A DNA stretch of 64,000 nt from Microbacteriaceae bacterium PS02070. GTDB taxonomy: Bacteria > Actinomycetota > Actinomycetes > Actinomycetales > Microbacteriaceae. The translations under genes and the position numbers were made by a program. Of the stretch, positions 35,421 to 43,597 are shown in pieces; the first letter of the stretch is position 1, and every line of letters starts with the position of its first letter. Below the pieces are notes generated by a model, which had not been told where the DNA came from, did no database searches, and saw only the letters and a program-made list of their open reading frames with translations. The DNA lies in the NCBI GenBank assembly GCA_029959865.1, contig JASCPE010000001.1, forward strand, positions 744,001-808,000. Direction: 5' to 3'.

Positions 35421-35612
35421 CTACGCCATGCTCGTGAGATGGAAACCCCGGCAGGACTCGCATTGGTAGCTGCGCACCTCGCGCCTCCGAGTCGGTAGTG
35501 CTGCCTCCTCCGCTCGCTGGCGGAGCACAGTCACACTATGGAGCGCGGTGACGGCCTCGCGGTGATCGCGGAAACGGACCTTTCTGCAGGTACGTGGTGA
35601 CGGGCGTGTCAT
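35421..35612 (-). CDS. small zinc-ribbon-like protein
   Basis: A 63-residue basic protein with a single C-terminal knuckle YQCESCRGFHLTS, a motif of small actinobacterial proteins of unknown role. A GGGAGG ribosome site eight bases before the ATG at 35612 supports this start over the longer frame reaching 35723. It lies alone in the AT-richer strip 35241-35712 at the left edge of the restriction island; no other gene was recognised in that strip. Confidence 0.65.
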   Translation of the reverse strand: MTRPSPRTCRKVRFRDHREAVTALHSVTVLRQRAEEAALPTRRREVRSYQCESCRGFHLTSMA

Positions 35613-35664
35613 CAGCTTCCCTCCCTTGAACTGTCGCGTGACCTGATTCCCAATAGATGGCGCC

Positions 35665-35709
35665 TTCGCGGTGGGGAGCCCTCGCGTGCTGAGGTCTCCC
35701 CACCGCGAA
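35665..35709 (-). terminator. intrinsic terminator of the DUF2130 gene
   Basis: TTCGCGGTGGGGAG (35665-35678) pairs over 14 perfect base pairs with CTCCCCACCGCGAA (35696-35709). It begins four bases after the DUF2130 stop on the minus strand. Confidence 0.85.
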
Positions 35710-35712
35710 GCG

Positions 35713-36939
35713 CTACGCGGCATCCTGCGTGCCAGTCGCGTCCAGCTCAGCGAACTTCGCCGCCATGGTCGGGTTCCCCTTGGTCAGCTTCTTGACCGTG
35801 AGCGCCGTCGCCTTGTCGTTGGCGAGACGAAGGTTGTTTTCGGAGCCGAGCAGGTTGTCCTTGACCTTCTGGAGTCGATCGATGGCAGTGTCGATCTCTT
35901 TGATCGCGGTGTCGAACTTGCCCTTGGCGAGCTGATAGTTGCGGCCGAACGCCGACTTGAAGCCCTCAAGCTCGGACTCGAAGTCGGTGATGTCGATGTT
36001 CTGCTTCTTGATCTGTTCGAGTTCAGCCTTGACCACGATGGTGTCCTGCGCGGCGTTGCGCAGCAGGGCGATGATCGCCAGGAAGAATTGCGGGCGGACG
36101 ACGAACATCTTCGGATACTCATGCGAAACGTCCGTGATGCCGGCGTACAGCTCGGAGTTCTCTTCGAGCATCGAGACGAGCACCGCGTACTCGCAACCCT
36201 TATCGTTGCGGTCCTTATCGAGCTTGGCGAAGAAGTCGCTGTTCTTCTTCTTCGAGGCTGTGGCGTCGGACTCGTTCTTCATCTCGAACATGATCGAGAC
36301 GTACTCCACGTCGTCGTCGCTGAAGTCCCGGAAGACATAGTCGCCCTTCGTGCCAGCGGATGCGTCGTTGTCTTTCTTGAACGTCGCGTTGGGGAACGCG
36401 AGCGATCGCATGCGGTTGAATTCGATCTCGCAGTGCTGCTCGAGGGTCTCGCCGAGGAGCTTCACCGACAGTTTCGCCTTCATGTCCTTGTAGCGGGCGA
36501 TGAGTTCATCTTTCAGGGCGAGCTCTTTGGCGTGCGACTCCTTGAGCGAGGCGTCTTTGACCTTCTGCTCGGCCGCCTGTAGGTCCAGCTTGCTCCTCGC
36601 CTCGTTGAGGTTCTTCTCCGCAGTCGAGACTGCCCTCGCGACGGCAAGCTCCTGGTCGGTCGCCGCCGACTTGAGGTCGAACGTGAGCTGCTGAATCTCG
36701 GCGTCCTTGGCGGCGGTGATCCTCTCTGCCTGTTGCGCTGCGTTTGCCACAGCGAGAGCGATCTCGGTCTCCGTGGCCTTCTCCGCTGCCGCAAGGCGTG
36801 CGTGAAGCTCGTGCTCGAATTCGGTGGTGCGGACCTGCTGCGCGATGTCGGCGTACTGCGCCTCGTCGATGGTGAAGAGAGTGCCGCAATGCGGGCACTT
36901 GATCTCGTTCGCGGTGGCGGCCGGCGTGATGTGGGTCAT
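35713..36939 (-). CDS. DUF2130 protein, coiled-coil with PD-(D/E)XK-like nuclease motif
   Basis: A 408-residue protein. A single CPHC knuckle (15-18) opens it, then a long alanine/glutamate-rich coiled coil (about 40-155), then a folded domain with GDYVF (Asp200) and FEMKNE (Glu219, Lys221), fitting the D-X18-E-X-K spacing of PD-(D/E)XK nucleases, then [14 protein letters not shown] and a C-terminal helical part. The start at 36939 has a GGAG seven bases upstream. Visibly less GC-rich than its neighbours. Divergent from the restriction operon and beside it, so probably island-borne; nuclease activity is inferred. Confidence 0.8.
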   Translation of the reverse strand: MTHITPAATANEIKCPHCGTLFTIDEAQYADIAQQVRTTEFEHELHARLAAAEKATETEIALAVANAAQQAERITAAKDAEIQQLTFDLKSAATDQELAVARAVSTAEKNLNEARSKLDLQAAEQKVKDASLKESHAKELALKDELIARYKDMKAKLSVKLLGETLEQHCEIEFNRMRSLAFPNATFKKDNDASAGTKGDYVFRDFSDDDVEYVSIMFEMKNESDATASKKKNSDFFAKLDKDRNDKGCEYAVLVSMLEENSELYAGITDVSHEYPKMFVVRPQFFLAIIALLRNAAQDTIVVKAELEQIKKQNIDITDFESELEGFKSAFGRNYQLAKGKFDTAIKEIDTAIDRLQKVKDNLLGSENNLRLANDKATALTVKKLTKGNPTMAAKFAELDATGTQDAA

Positions 36940-37071
36940 GAGCATTCTCCAAGGGGCAGGACTGGAACCCACAGGCGGGGCGGCCCCAGCAACGCCCCGC
37001 CTGTGACAGCGACGTGACGCCGCTGCATCAGATCGTGGACCACAGATCGGCACTGCCATTTGAGTAGCCCC

Positions 37072-37087
37072 GATAAGACGGCTTATC
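37072..37087. promoter_or_regulatory. inverted repeat before the restriction operon
   Basis: GATAAG (37072-37077) and CTTATC (37082-37087) form a symmetric site around ACGG, and ACCTAC/GTAGGT arms (37091-37096 and 37119-37124) flank the start region of the first plus-strand gene. The 192-bp gap between the divergent genes would hold both promoters; this symmetric site is a plausible operator for the HTH protein encoded next. Confidence 0.45.
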
Positions 37088-37131
37088 AATACCTACGATG
37101 CAGAGTCGGACCATCCGGGTAGGTTGTTCTC

Positions 37132-39108
37132 ATGTCCACAGCGCCCTCGCTCCTCATCGACCTGGCCGGCGTCGCCCGGCTGGCCGGTGTGCAGCGGCCC
37201 GTGGCATCGATGTGGCGTTCGCGGTTCGCGTCGACCCCGGACCCCTTTCCGCAGGCGATCACCGTCGACGGCGGCCGCCCGCGCTTCGAGGCTTTGCAGG
37301 TCGCTGACTGGCTTGCGCGTACCGGACACGGCAACAATCCGGAGGCACGCGGGGACGCCGCGGCGGCTGCGGCTCCCGCGGACTTCTCCTTCTCTGAGGC
37401 GAGCGCGGTCGCTGAACTGCAGGCGCTGATCACCCTGTACGCGCAGACCGGCGACCTCGATGAACTCACGCACTCACAGATCAAAGAGGCTGCTGCTGCT
37501 GCCGACCCTCACGATCGCCTGCTGCGGCGTGAGATCGGTGCGCACGTGGACCGCGGTGGGCCTTGGGTTACCTACGCCACGCGCCTCGTCGACGCGGCAT
37601 ATTCTCCCTCGGCTGCACTGGCGCTGGTCACCCGCCGCCACGCCGCATCGAACCGGACTACGGGATCCGCTGGTCAGCTCGTCGCCGACGCGATGGCGCT
37701 GGTCGTCGACGCCACGCTCGCCCTCGCTCGCGATGACGCCACCGTGATGCTGGACGCTCGTGATGCCGCGCTGTCATCGACGGTTGCGAGCCGGCTCGGC
37801 GACGATGTGAACATCGTTCTGCCGGTCGGTGCAGAGTCGCGTCACGTCCGACGCCAACTGCTCGTCGATGATCACTGGGTCGCCGACGATGAAGGCGCGG
37901 CCAGGCGCTTGGTCGTCGTCGCCCGCGTCCCGTCGGATCGTGGCGAGGACGTGTCTGCGATCTTGCGAGCGGTCGACGAGGTCTCGCTGTCGCTGAGAGA
38001 CACTGATGCGGCCGTCATCATCGGTCCCGCACGGGCTCTCGTGGGCCCGCTGTCACCCGCCGATGAGCGAGCGCGCGCAGACATACTTCGGTCCGGTCGG
38101 GTAAGGGGAATCGCTCGGCTGTCGACCGGTCTCGTCGACAGCGCGGTCCGCGAATCCCTCGCACTCTGGATTCTCGGAGAGCCAACAGGCGAGGTCGCGC
38201 CCGCGCAACGAATCACCGCCGTCGCAGATCTCACAGGCGTGCACCTCAGCCCCGCGACGCGCTCAGACTTGATCTCAGACTTGATCGCGGGCATGGGCAG
38301 TGGCCGGGATCTGCGTGCCCACCAGTTCCGGTTCGCGGCATTCGTGCGCACCACCTCGCTGCAGGCACGGAGTGGCTCATTGGTGGCATCGGTGACGCCG
38401 AGACTTGCACCCTCGACCGTGCGAGCGGCAGCGCTTCCCGCGCTTCTCGACATCGAAGGCGAGGCCGTTCGCTCCGACATCACGCCGATCGAGATCGCGC
38501 CCGATCCGCACGACGTCCCGCGCGCCGCGTCTGTGGCGGAGCTCATTAATGCCGGACACTTGAGGAGGGTTCAGGGCACCCGCCTTGACTCTGACCTCCT
38601 GGGCTCGGAAGGACTCGCCGTCGTGACTGCATCCGATCTCGACGAGCCCGCGTCAATCGGCCGTTCCCGGGTCGACCAGTTCACGTTCGCGACCCAGCAC
38701 CCCGCCGCCCAGCTGACCCGCCCCGGGGACGTGATCTTCCGCACCAGCCCCACCGCAGCCGCGTGGGTCGACGCCGAGGGCTCGAAAGTCGTCGCCTACC
38801 CGGCCCGTGTACTGCGCATCACAGCCGGTGATCCCGGCGGTCTGGTCGCCGAGATCGTCGCTGCAGACATCGCTGGAGCCCCCGCTGGCCCCGGAGCGTG
38901 GAAGCGATGGGTGCTGCGTCGCGTCGCCCCGCGCACGATCGCGCCGATCAGACAGGCCCTCGCCGACATCGCGACCGCCCGACGAGATCTCGAGGCACGC
39001 GCCGCACGCCTCACCGACTACGCCGCCTTGATCGTCGCTGGTGCGACGTCCGGAGCAGTGACCATGATCGACTCGCACCACGCCGCAGATGCGACAGACA
39101 CGCAGTAA
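37132..39108 (+). CDS. catalytically degenerate methyltransferase-specificity-like fusion
   Basis: A 658-residue protein. Residues about 8-62 form a HTH of the type LAGVARLAGVQRPVASMWRS with a C-terminal wing, as at the front of actinobacterial N6-methyltransferases. The middle part parallels the end of an N6-methylase fold (ARADILRSGRVRGIARLSTGL and LALWILGEP, 320-350). No SAM motif I (DPxxGxG) and no NPPY/F occurs in the 160-300 stretch where they should lie. The C-terminus (490-650) resembles a type I specificity domain: GDVIFRTS, then a long helix ending with RRDLEARAARLTDYAALIVAG. It starts the operon 11 bp before hsdM. Likely a DNA-binding, non-catalytic partner or regulator. Confidence 0.72.
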   Translation: MSTAPSLLIDLAGVARLAGVQRPVASMWRSRFASTPDPFPQAITVDGGRPRFEALQVADWLARTGHGNNPEARGDAAAAAAPADFSFSEASAVAELQALITLYAQTGDLDELTHSQIKEAAAAADPHDRLLRREIGAHVDRGGPWVTYATRLVDAAYSPSAALALVTRRHAASNRTTGSAGQLVADAMALVVDATLALARDDATVMLDARDAALSSTVASRLGDDVNIVLPVGAESRHVRRQLLVDDHWVADDEGAARRLVVVARVPSDRGEDVSAILRAVDEVSLSLRDTDAAVIIGPARALVGPLSPADERARADILRSGRVRGIARLSTGLVDSAVRESLALWILGEPTGEVAPAQRITAVADLTGVHLSPATRSDLISDLIAGMGSGRDLRAHQFRFAAFVRTTSLQARSGSLVASVTPRLAPSTVRAAALPALLDIEGEAVRSDITPIEIAPDPHDVPRAASVAELINAGHLRRVQGTRLDSDLLGSEGLAVVTASDLDEPASIGRSRVDQFTFATQHPAAQLTRPGDVIFRTSPTAAAWVDAEGSKVVAYPARVLRITAGDPGGLVAEIVAADIAGAPAGPGAWKRWVLRRVAPRTIAPIRQALADIATARRDLEARAARLTDYAALIVAGATSGAVTMIDSHHAADATDTQ

Positions 39109-39118
39109 GGAAAGCCCC

Positions 39119-40711
39119 ATGCCCCGTACACCGAAGGCCGCTGCACAGGCGCCCTCGACCATGAAGGAGTTGAAGGACACGCTCTGGAAGGCCGCCGACA
39201 AGCTGCGCGGCTCGATGGACGCCTCGCAGTACAAGGACGTCATCCTCGGTCTCGTCTTCCTGAAGTACGTCTCGGACGCCTTCGACGAGCGTCGCGCCGG
39301 CATCCGCACCGAGCTCGCCACGGACGGGTACGACGAGGACCAGATCGCCGAGCTCATCGATGACACCGACGAGTACACCGGCCGCGGAGTGTTCTGGGTG
39401 CCCGCGAACGCGCGATGGGGGTTCCTCGCTGAGAGCGCGAAGGGCACGGAGGTTGACGGCGTCGAGAAGTCGATCGGTTTACTGATCGACGAGGCAATGG
39501 ATGCCGTGATGCAGGCGAACCCGCAGCTGTCGGGAACCCTCCCCCGTATCTTCAACCGTGACAACGTCGACCAGCGCCGGCTCGGTGAGCTGATCGACCT
39601 GTTCAACTCAGCGCGGTTCACGACGCAGGGGCAGGGTGGGTCGGACGGCCGCCGTGCGCGCGACCTCCTCGGCGAGGTGTATGAGTACTTCCTCGAGAAG
39701 TTCGCCGCCGCTGAAGGCAAGAGAGGCGGGGAGTTCTATACGCCCGCCGGTGTCGTGCGGGTGCTCGTCGAGATGCTGCAGCCCACGCACGGGCGCGTCT
39801 ATGACCCGGCATGCGGGTCGGGCGGCATGTTCGTGCAGGCGGAGAAGTTCATCGACGCTCACCATGGCGAAGGCTCCGATATCTCCGTCTATGGGCAGGA
39901 GCTCAACGAACGCACCTGGCGCATGGCGAAGATGAACCTCGCCATCCACGGCCTCACCGGCAACCTCGGCCCACGCTGGGGCGACACCTTCGCCCGTGAC
40001 CTGCACCCCGACCTGCAGGCCGACTTCGTCATGGCGAATCCGCCGTTCAACATCAAGGACTGGGCGCGCAACGAGTCCGACGCGCGGTGGCGCTTCGGGG
40101 TACCGCCTGTCGGGAACGCGAACTACGCGTGGATCCAGCACATCCTTTCCAAGCTCGCCCCCGGCGGGCAGGCCGGCGTCGTCATGGCGAACGGGTCAAT
40201 GTCGTCGAACTCCGGCGGCGAGGGCCAGATTCGCGCCGAGATCGTCGAAGCCGACCTGGTCTCGTGCATGGTGGCGCTACCGACGCAGCTGTTCCGCTCC
40301 ACGGGGATCCCCGTGTGTGTGTGGTTCTTCGCGAAAGACAAAGGTGCGCGCACCGGCGAGGTGCTATTCATCGACGCTCGAAATCTCGGCCACATGGTCG
40401 ACCGCGCGGAGCGTGCCCTCTCGGATGAAGACATCGCCCGCATCGCGGGCACGTATCACTCGTGGCTCGGGCGGACGGATTCCCCCTACGAGAACATCCC
40501 AGGTTTCTGCGCGACCGCGACCCTCGCAGAGATCAAGGCCGCCGACTACGCGCTGACGCCGGGGCGCTACGTCGGCGCCGCCGAAGTCGAAGACGACGGC
40601 GAGCCGATCGAGGAAAAGCTTGCTCGACTGCGGGCGGAGCTTGATGCGCAGTTCGCGGAGTCGGCGCGGCTCGCCGAGGTCGTACGCGAGCAGCTCGCGA
40701 GGATCTCATGA
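39119..40711 (+). CDS. hsdM: type I restriction-modification methyltransferase subunit
   Basis: A 530-residue N6-adenine methyltransferase. The N-terminal HsdM_N helices (about 14-165) precede the SAM-binding motif DPACGSGG (229-236) and the catalytic NPPF (307-310). ATG 39119 follows TAAGGAA at suitable distance. It methylates adenine in the target set by HsdS, protecting the host, and forms the M2S core of the restriction complex. Its ATGA overlap with hsdS indicates coupled translation. Confidence 0.96.
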   Translation: MPRTPKAAAQAPSTMKELKDTLWKAADKLRGSMDASQYKDVILGLVFLKYVSDAFDERRAGIRTELATDGYDEDQIAELIDDTDEYTGRGVFWVPANARWGFLAESAKGTEVDGVEKSIGLLIDEAMDAVMQANPQLSGTLPRIFNRDNVDQRRLGELIDLFNSARFTTQGQGGSDGRRARDLLGEVYEYFLEKFAAAEGKRGGEFYTPAGVVRVLVEMLQPTHGRVYDPACGSGGMFVQAEKFIDAHHGEGSDISVYGQELNERTWRMAKMNLAIHGLTGNLGPRWGDTFARDLHPDLQADFVMANPPFNIKDWARNESDARWRFGVPPVGNANYAWIQHILSKLAPGGQAGVVMANGSMSSNSGGEGQIRAEIVEADLVSCMVALPTQLFRSTGIPVCVWFFAKDKGARTGEVLFIDARNLGHMVDRAERALSDEDIARIAGTYHSWLGRTDSPYENIPGFCATATLAEIKAADYALTPGRYVGAAEVEDDGEPIEEKLARLRAELDAQFAESARLAEVVREQLARIS

Positions 40712-41868
40712 CGGTCGACACTGTGCGCCTGGGCACTCTCGTGGCCGACGGCCGCGTCTCGTACGGCATCGTGCAGCCAGGATCCGCACGTGAAACCGGA
40801 GTGCCCGTGGTGCGCGCGGGTGACATCCGCGGCGGTCGTATTGATGTGCTCAACCCTCTTCGCGTGACGCCGGAGGCTTCGGCGCGACACTCGCGCACCG
40901 TGCTTCGGGGCGGGGAGCTCCTGTTCTCCGTCGTTGGCACCGTCGGAGAGACGGCGATTGTGCCGTATGAGCTAGCTGGGTGGAACGTCGCGCGGGCAGT
41001 AGCGGTCCTCAGACCCGACGGAGTTTCCACTCGATGGCTTGAGTATGCGCTGCAGTCGCCCAATGTGAAGCGCCAGATCGATTCCTACCTCAACACGACG
41101 GTTCAACCGACCCTAAACCTCGCCGACCTCACGCGGCTTATCCTCCCCCACACTCCTGTCCCCGAGCAGCAGGCGATCGCCGAGGTGCTGGGCGCCCTCG
41201 ACGACAAGATCGCCGCCAACTCCGCCCTCGCCGCCACCGCGGACCTGTACGCGTCGACGGTGCTGCTCGGTTCACTCGGCACCGGCCGGGTGCGGCTGGA
41301 CTCAATCGCGCACATCACGATGGGTTCGTCGCCGAAAGGCGACACCCTGAATGAACTCGGCCAGGGAGTGCCGTTCTACCAGGGCGTGCGCGACTTCGGC
41401 TTCAGATCGCCGAGCCGACGAGTCTTCACGACCGCACCCGCCCGTTCGGCGAACGCGGGCGACATCCTCGTCAGTGTGCGCGCACCTGTTGGCGATGTGA
41501 ACGTAGCTGACGAGCCAGTCTGCATCGGTCGCGGCATCGCCGCGGTGCGTTCGACAAGGGGTACTCAGGCTACGCTCCTCCATCAACTCAAGGCCGAGCG
41601 CGATGCCTGGGCGCCATTTGAGGCGGAGGGGACGGTCTTTGGCTCGATCAACCGTGATCAACTCCACGGCATCCAACTCAATGTCGTAGCCCCGAAGAGA
41701 GTTGAGTTCGTTGAGCAAGAGTTGGCGGGAATCGAGTCCTCGATTGCGGCCACGCTCGCGGAGAACCGCACGCTCGCCGCTACTCGCGACGCGCTGCTCC
41801 CACAACTCATGTCGGGCAAGCTCCGCGTTCGAGACATCGACCGCGCTGCATCGGGAGTTGAAGCGTGA
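40708..41868 (+). CDS. hsdS: type I restriction-modification specificity subunit
   Basis: A 386-residue specificity subunit with two target-recognition domains (about 1-140 and 185-330), separated by the conserved helix after PVPEQQAIAEVLGALDDKI and closed by the C-terminal one (LAENRTLAATRDALLPQLMSG). The two halves recognise the two parts of a bipartite DNA site; the site itself cannot be read from sequence. It overlaps genes on both sides by four bases, including the uncharacterised next gene. Confidence 0.94.
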   Translation: MTVDTVRLGTLVADGRVSYGIVQPGSARETGVPVVRAGDIRGGRIDVLNPLRVTPEASARHSRTVLRGGELLFSVVGTVGETAIVPYELAGWNVARAVAVLRPDGVSTRWLEYALQSPNVKRQIDSYLNTTVQPTLNLADLTRLILPHTPVPEQQAIAEVLGALDDKIAANSALAATADLYASTVLLGSLGTGRVRLDSIAHITMGSSPKGDTLNELGQGVPFYQGVRDFGFRSPSRRVFTTAPARSANAGDILVSVRAPVGDVNVADEPVCIGRGIAAVRSTRGTQATLLHQLKAERDAWAPFEAEGTVFGSINRDQLHGIQLNVVAPKRVEFVEQELAGIESSIAATLAENRTLAATRDALLPQLMSGKLRVRDIDRAASGVEA

Positions 41869-42746
41869 TGTCCTCCTCGTTCGGAATCGGCGATTCTCGT
41901 TCACTTCGCGACGTCGACCTCGCAGATGTTCGTCATGTCGTGGGGGAGGCACGGCTGGCAGGGCGACAGCTATCGAAGCTGATTGAGCACTGGCACCAGA
42001 ACGCCGGCCTATCCATAGAGACTCGGATTGCCCTCACCGATCGGCGCGTGCAGGAAGTTGTGCTGATCAGCGAGAGGGCACTGCCTCATCGCGACTGGGG
42101 CATCTGTGCCGGGCGGCTTGTCCACGATGCCCGATCGGCGCTCGACCACTTGAACTCCGTCATGATGACTCGATTCGCTGTGGAGCCGTTCGATAGCCGA
42201 AAGGTGTACTTTCCGATCACTGAGAACGGCAAGGATTGGCGGAGTTGGCGGCAGAGGCACCGCCATCTGCCAGATTGGGCAATCGCGCGCTATGCCGCCT
42301 TACAGCCTTCCGCTGGTCCCTTCCATGGACTAGCGGGCCTCCGCCACCTCGATGATGCGTCCAAGCATCGCCACATCGTCCCCGTTCAGCTTGCGGTTCT
42401 GGGGCTAATTAGCGAGGGCACCTGCACGCTTGACGGAATCCCCACTGATGATGAACCGGTCGTCGGTCTCGAAACCGCCAGCAACATCCTCAAGCCAGGC
42501 GCCAAGACGGTGACGGTTGCTCGACTTCATTATGAGTTCGACATCCTAGAGAGCGCCCCGGTCTCTCTTTCGGTGGCAGATATCGATCCGCTCTTTGTGT
42601 TTGGCGAGGAGAGCTACTCGCTGCTGGAACTGCTAAACCTTCCTGAGCGCGTCGAGGCGGCCATTGACTATGCAGCAATCGGGTCGGTCGCAGCGCTTAC
42701 TCGATATCAGGCCAAGTTCATCGATCCTCGGGTCGTGGAAGAGTGA
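41865..42746 (+). CDS. uncharacterised protein with RX4H motif
   Basis: A 293-residue protein with no recognised domain. A helical N-terminal half includes HDARSALDHLNS, where Arg90-X4-His95 fits the RX4-6H motif of HEPN ribonucleases; the C-terminal half is mixed alpha/beta. It overlaps hsdS in a GTGA arrangement, so it is made with the restriction subunits. Codon use is visibly less GC-rich than flanking genes, suggesting foreign origin. A HEPN-type toxin is one possibility, but the motif is short and the family may be unrelated. Confidence 0.6.
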   Translation: MMSSSFGIGDSRSLRDVDLADVRHVVGEARLAGRQLSKLIEHWHQNAGLSIETRIALTDRRVQEVVLISERALPHRDWGICAGRLVHDARSALDHLNSVMMTRFAVEPFDSRKVYFPITENGKDWRSWRQRHRHLPDWAIARYAALQPSAGPFHGLAGLRHLDDASKHRHIVPVQLAVLGLISEGTCTLDGIPTDDEPVVGLETASNILKPGAKTVTVARLHYEFDILESAPVSLSVADIDPLFVFGEESYSLLELLNLPERVEAAIDYAAIGSVAALTRYQAKFIDPRVVEE

Positions 42747-42828
42747 TGCTTCTAGCTCCCGGAACGTGTCGACGCGCGGGCGTTCGATACCTGGTCGAGG
42801 TCTGCGCCGGGTTCGCGTCATCGCCACG

Positions 42829-42868
42829 ACTGAGTTGTTCAGTTCGTCGCGGGAAATCGCTCCCGCGA
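42829..42868 (+). promoter_or_regulatory. tandem hairpins between the RX4H gene and the DUF4230 gene
   Basis: In the only sizeable gap inside the island operon (42747-42927), ACTGA/TCAGT (42829-42843) and then TCGCGGGA (42847-42854) pairing perfectly with TCCCGCGA (42861-42868) form two hairpins. No T-run follows. They may attenuate or separate the hsdMS transcript from the downstream genes; no confident promoter was seen. Confidence 0.45.
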
Positions 42869-42927
42869 TCAGGCTCTAGGTTCGAAGTACGAATGCACTG
42901 CCGCATCCATCTAGGGAGATCCACCGC

Positions 42928-43590
42928 ATGATCGCTAACGCCACGCCTCCTACGGCGACCGCATCGAAGCCAGCCAGGAGGACACCGATCTGGGTGAAGA
43001 TCCTGCTTGTCGTCGTCGTCCTCGCGGTGATCGCCGGAGCCGCCCTGGTGACCTTCAACGTCGGGAAGATGTTCGGCGCGACCGAGTCCCGAGATACCCA
43101 GGTGATCCGGTCGTTCAAGGGTGAGGAACAGGTAATCCTCGTCACGGCCGGCATGACCGATGTGCAGGAGGAGCGAGAAGACGGCCTGGCCTTCGCGATC
43201 GGCGATTGGGACCTGTTCACTCTGCCCGGGAGCGAGCGCTCCGTTCTCGTCCGATACGAGTACGACGCGAAGTTCGGCATCGAGGGCGAGGACGTAGAGA
43301 TCAGTCAGACGGGCGATGATGCGTACCTCGTCACGATCCCGAAGTTCGTCTACCTCGGCTACGCCAATCCTGACCTGAGTGTCGCAAACGAGAAGAACGG
43401 ACTGCTCAGCTGGGCGACGCCCGAGATCGACACGACCGAGGTGTTCGAAGAACTGCTCTCCGAGCAGGCCGTGGAGCAGCACATCGACGGCTTCCGCCCC
43501 GTTCTGGAGGAGCAGGCAAAGCTGTTCTATTCCAAGATCGTGACGGCCATCGACCCTGCCATCACCCTCGAATTCCAGTTCACGGAGTGA
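42928..43590 (+). CDS. DUF4230 membrane-anchored protein
   Basis: A 220-residue protein with a short basic N-terminus, one transmembrane helix (about 24-45) and a soluble domain of the DUF4230 type (QVILVTAGMTDVQEERED, YEYDAKFGIE, DDAYLVTIPKF). ATG 42928 follows GGGAGATCC. Function unknown; members often sit with envelope stress genes. Only seven bases separate it from the GTPase gene, so the pair is coupled and may act at the membrane. Confidence 0.75.
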   Translation: MIANATPPTATASKPARRTPIWVKILLVVVVLAVIAGAALVTFNVGKMFGATESRDTQVIRSFKGEEQVILVTAGMTDVQEEREDGLAFAIGDWDLFTLPGSERSVLVRYEYDAKFGIEGEDVEISQTGDDAYLVTIPKFVYLGYANPDLSVANEKNGLLSWATPEIDTTEVFEELLSEQAVEQHIDGFRPVLEEQAKLFYSKIVTAIDPAITLEFQFTE

Positions 43591-43597
43591 CCAAGCT

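Noticed and set aside
35260..35469. Small plus-strand frame in the AT-richer strip
   Set aside because: No ribosome site, no recognisable pattern; the minus-strand knuckle protein at 35421-35612 is better supported.
42829..42868. Rho-independent terminator inside the island operon
   Set aside because: The stem is clear but no T-run follows and downstream genes have no obvious promoter, so it is listed only as a regulatory candidate.
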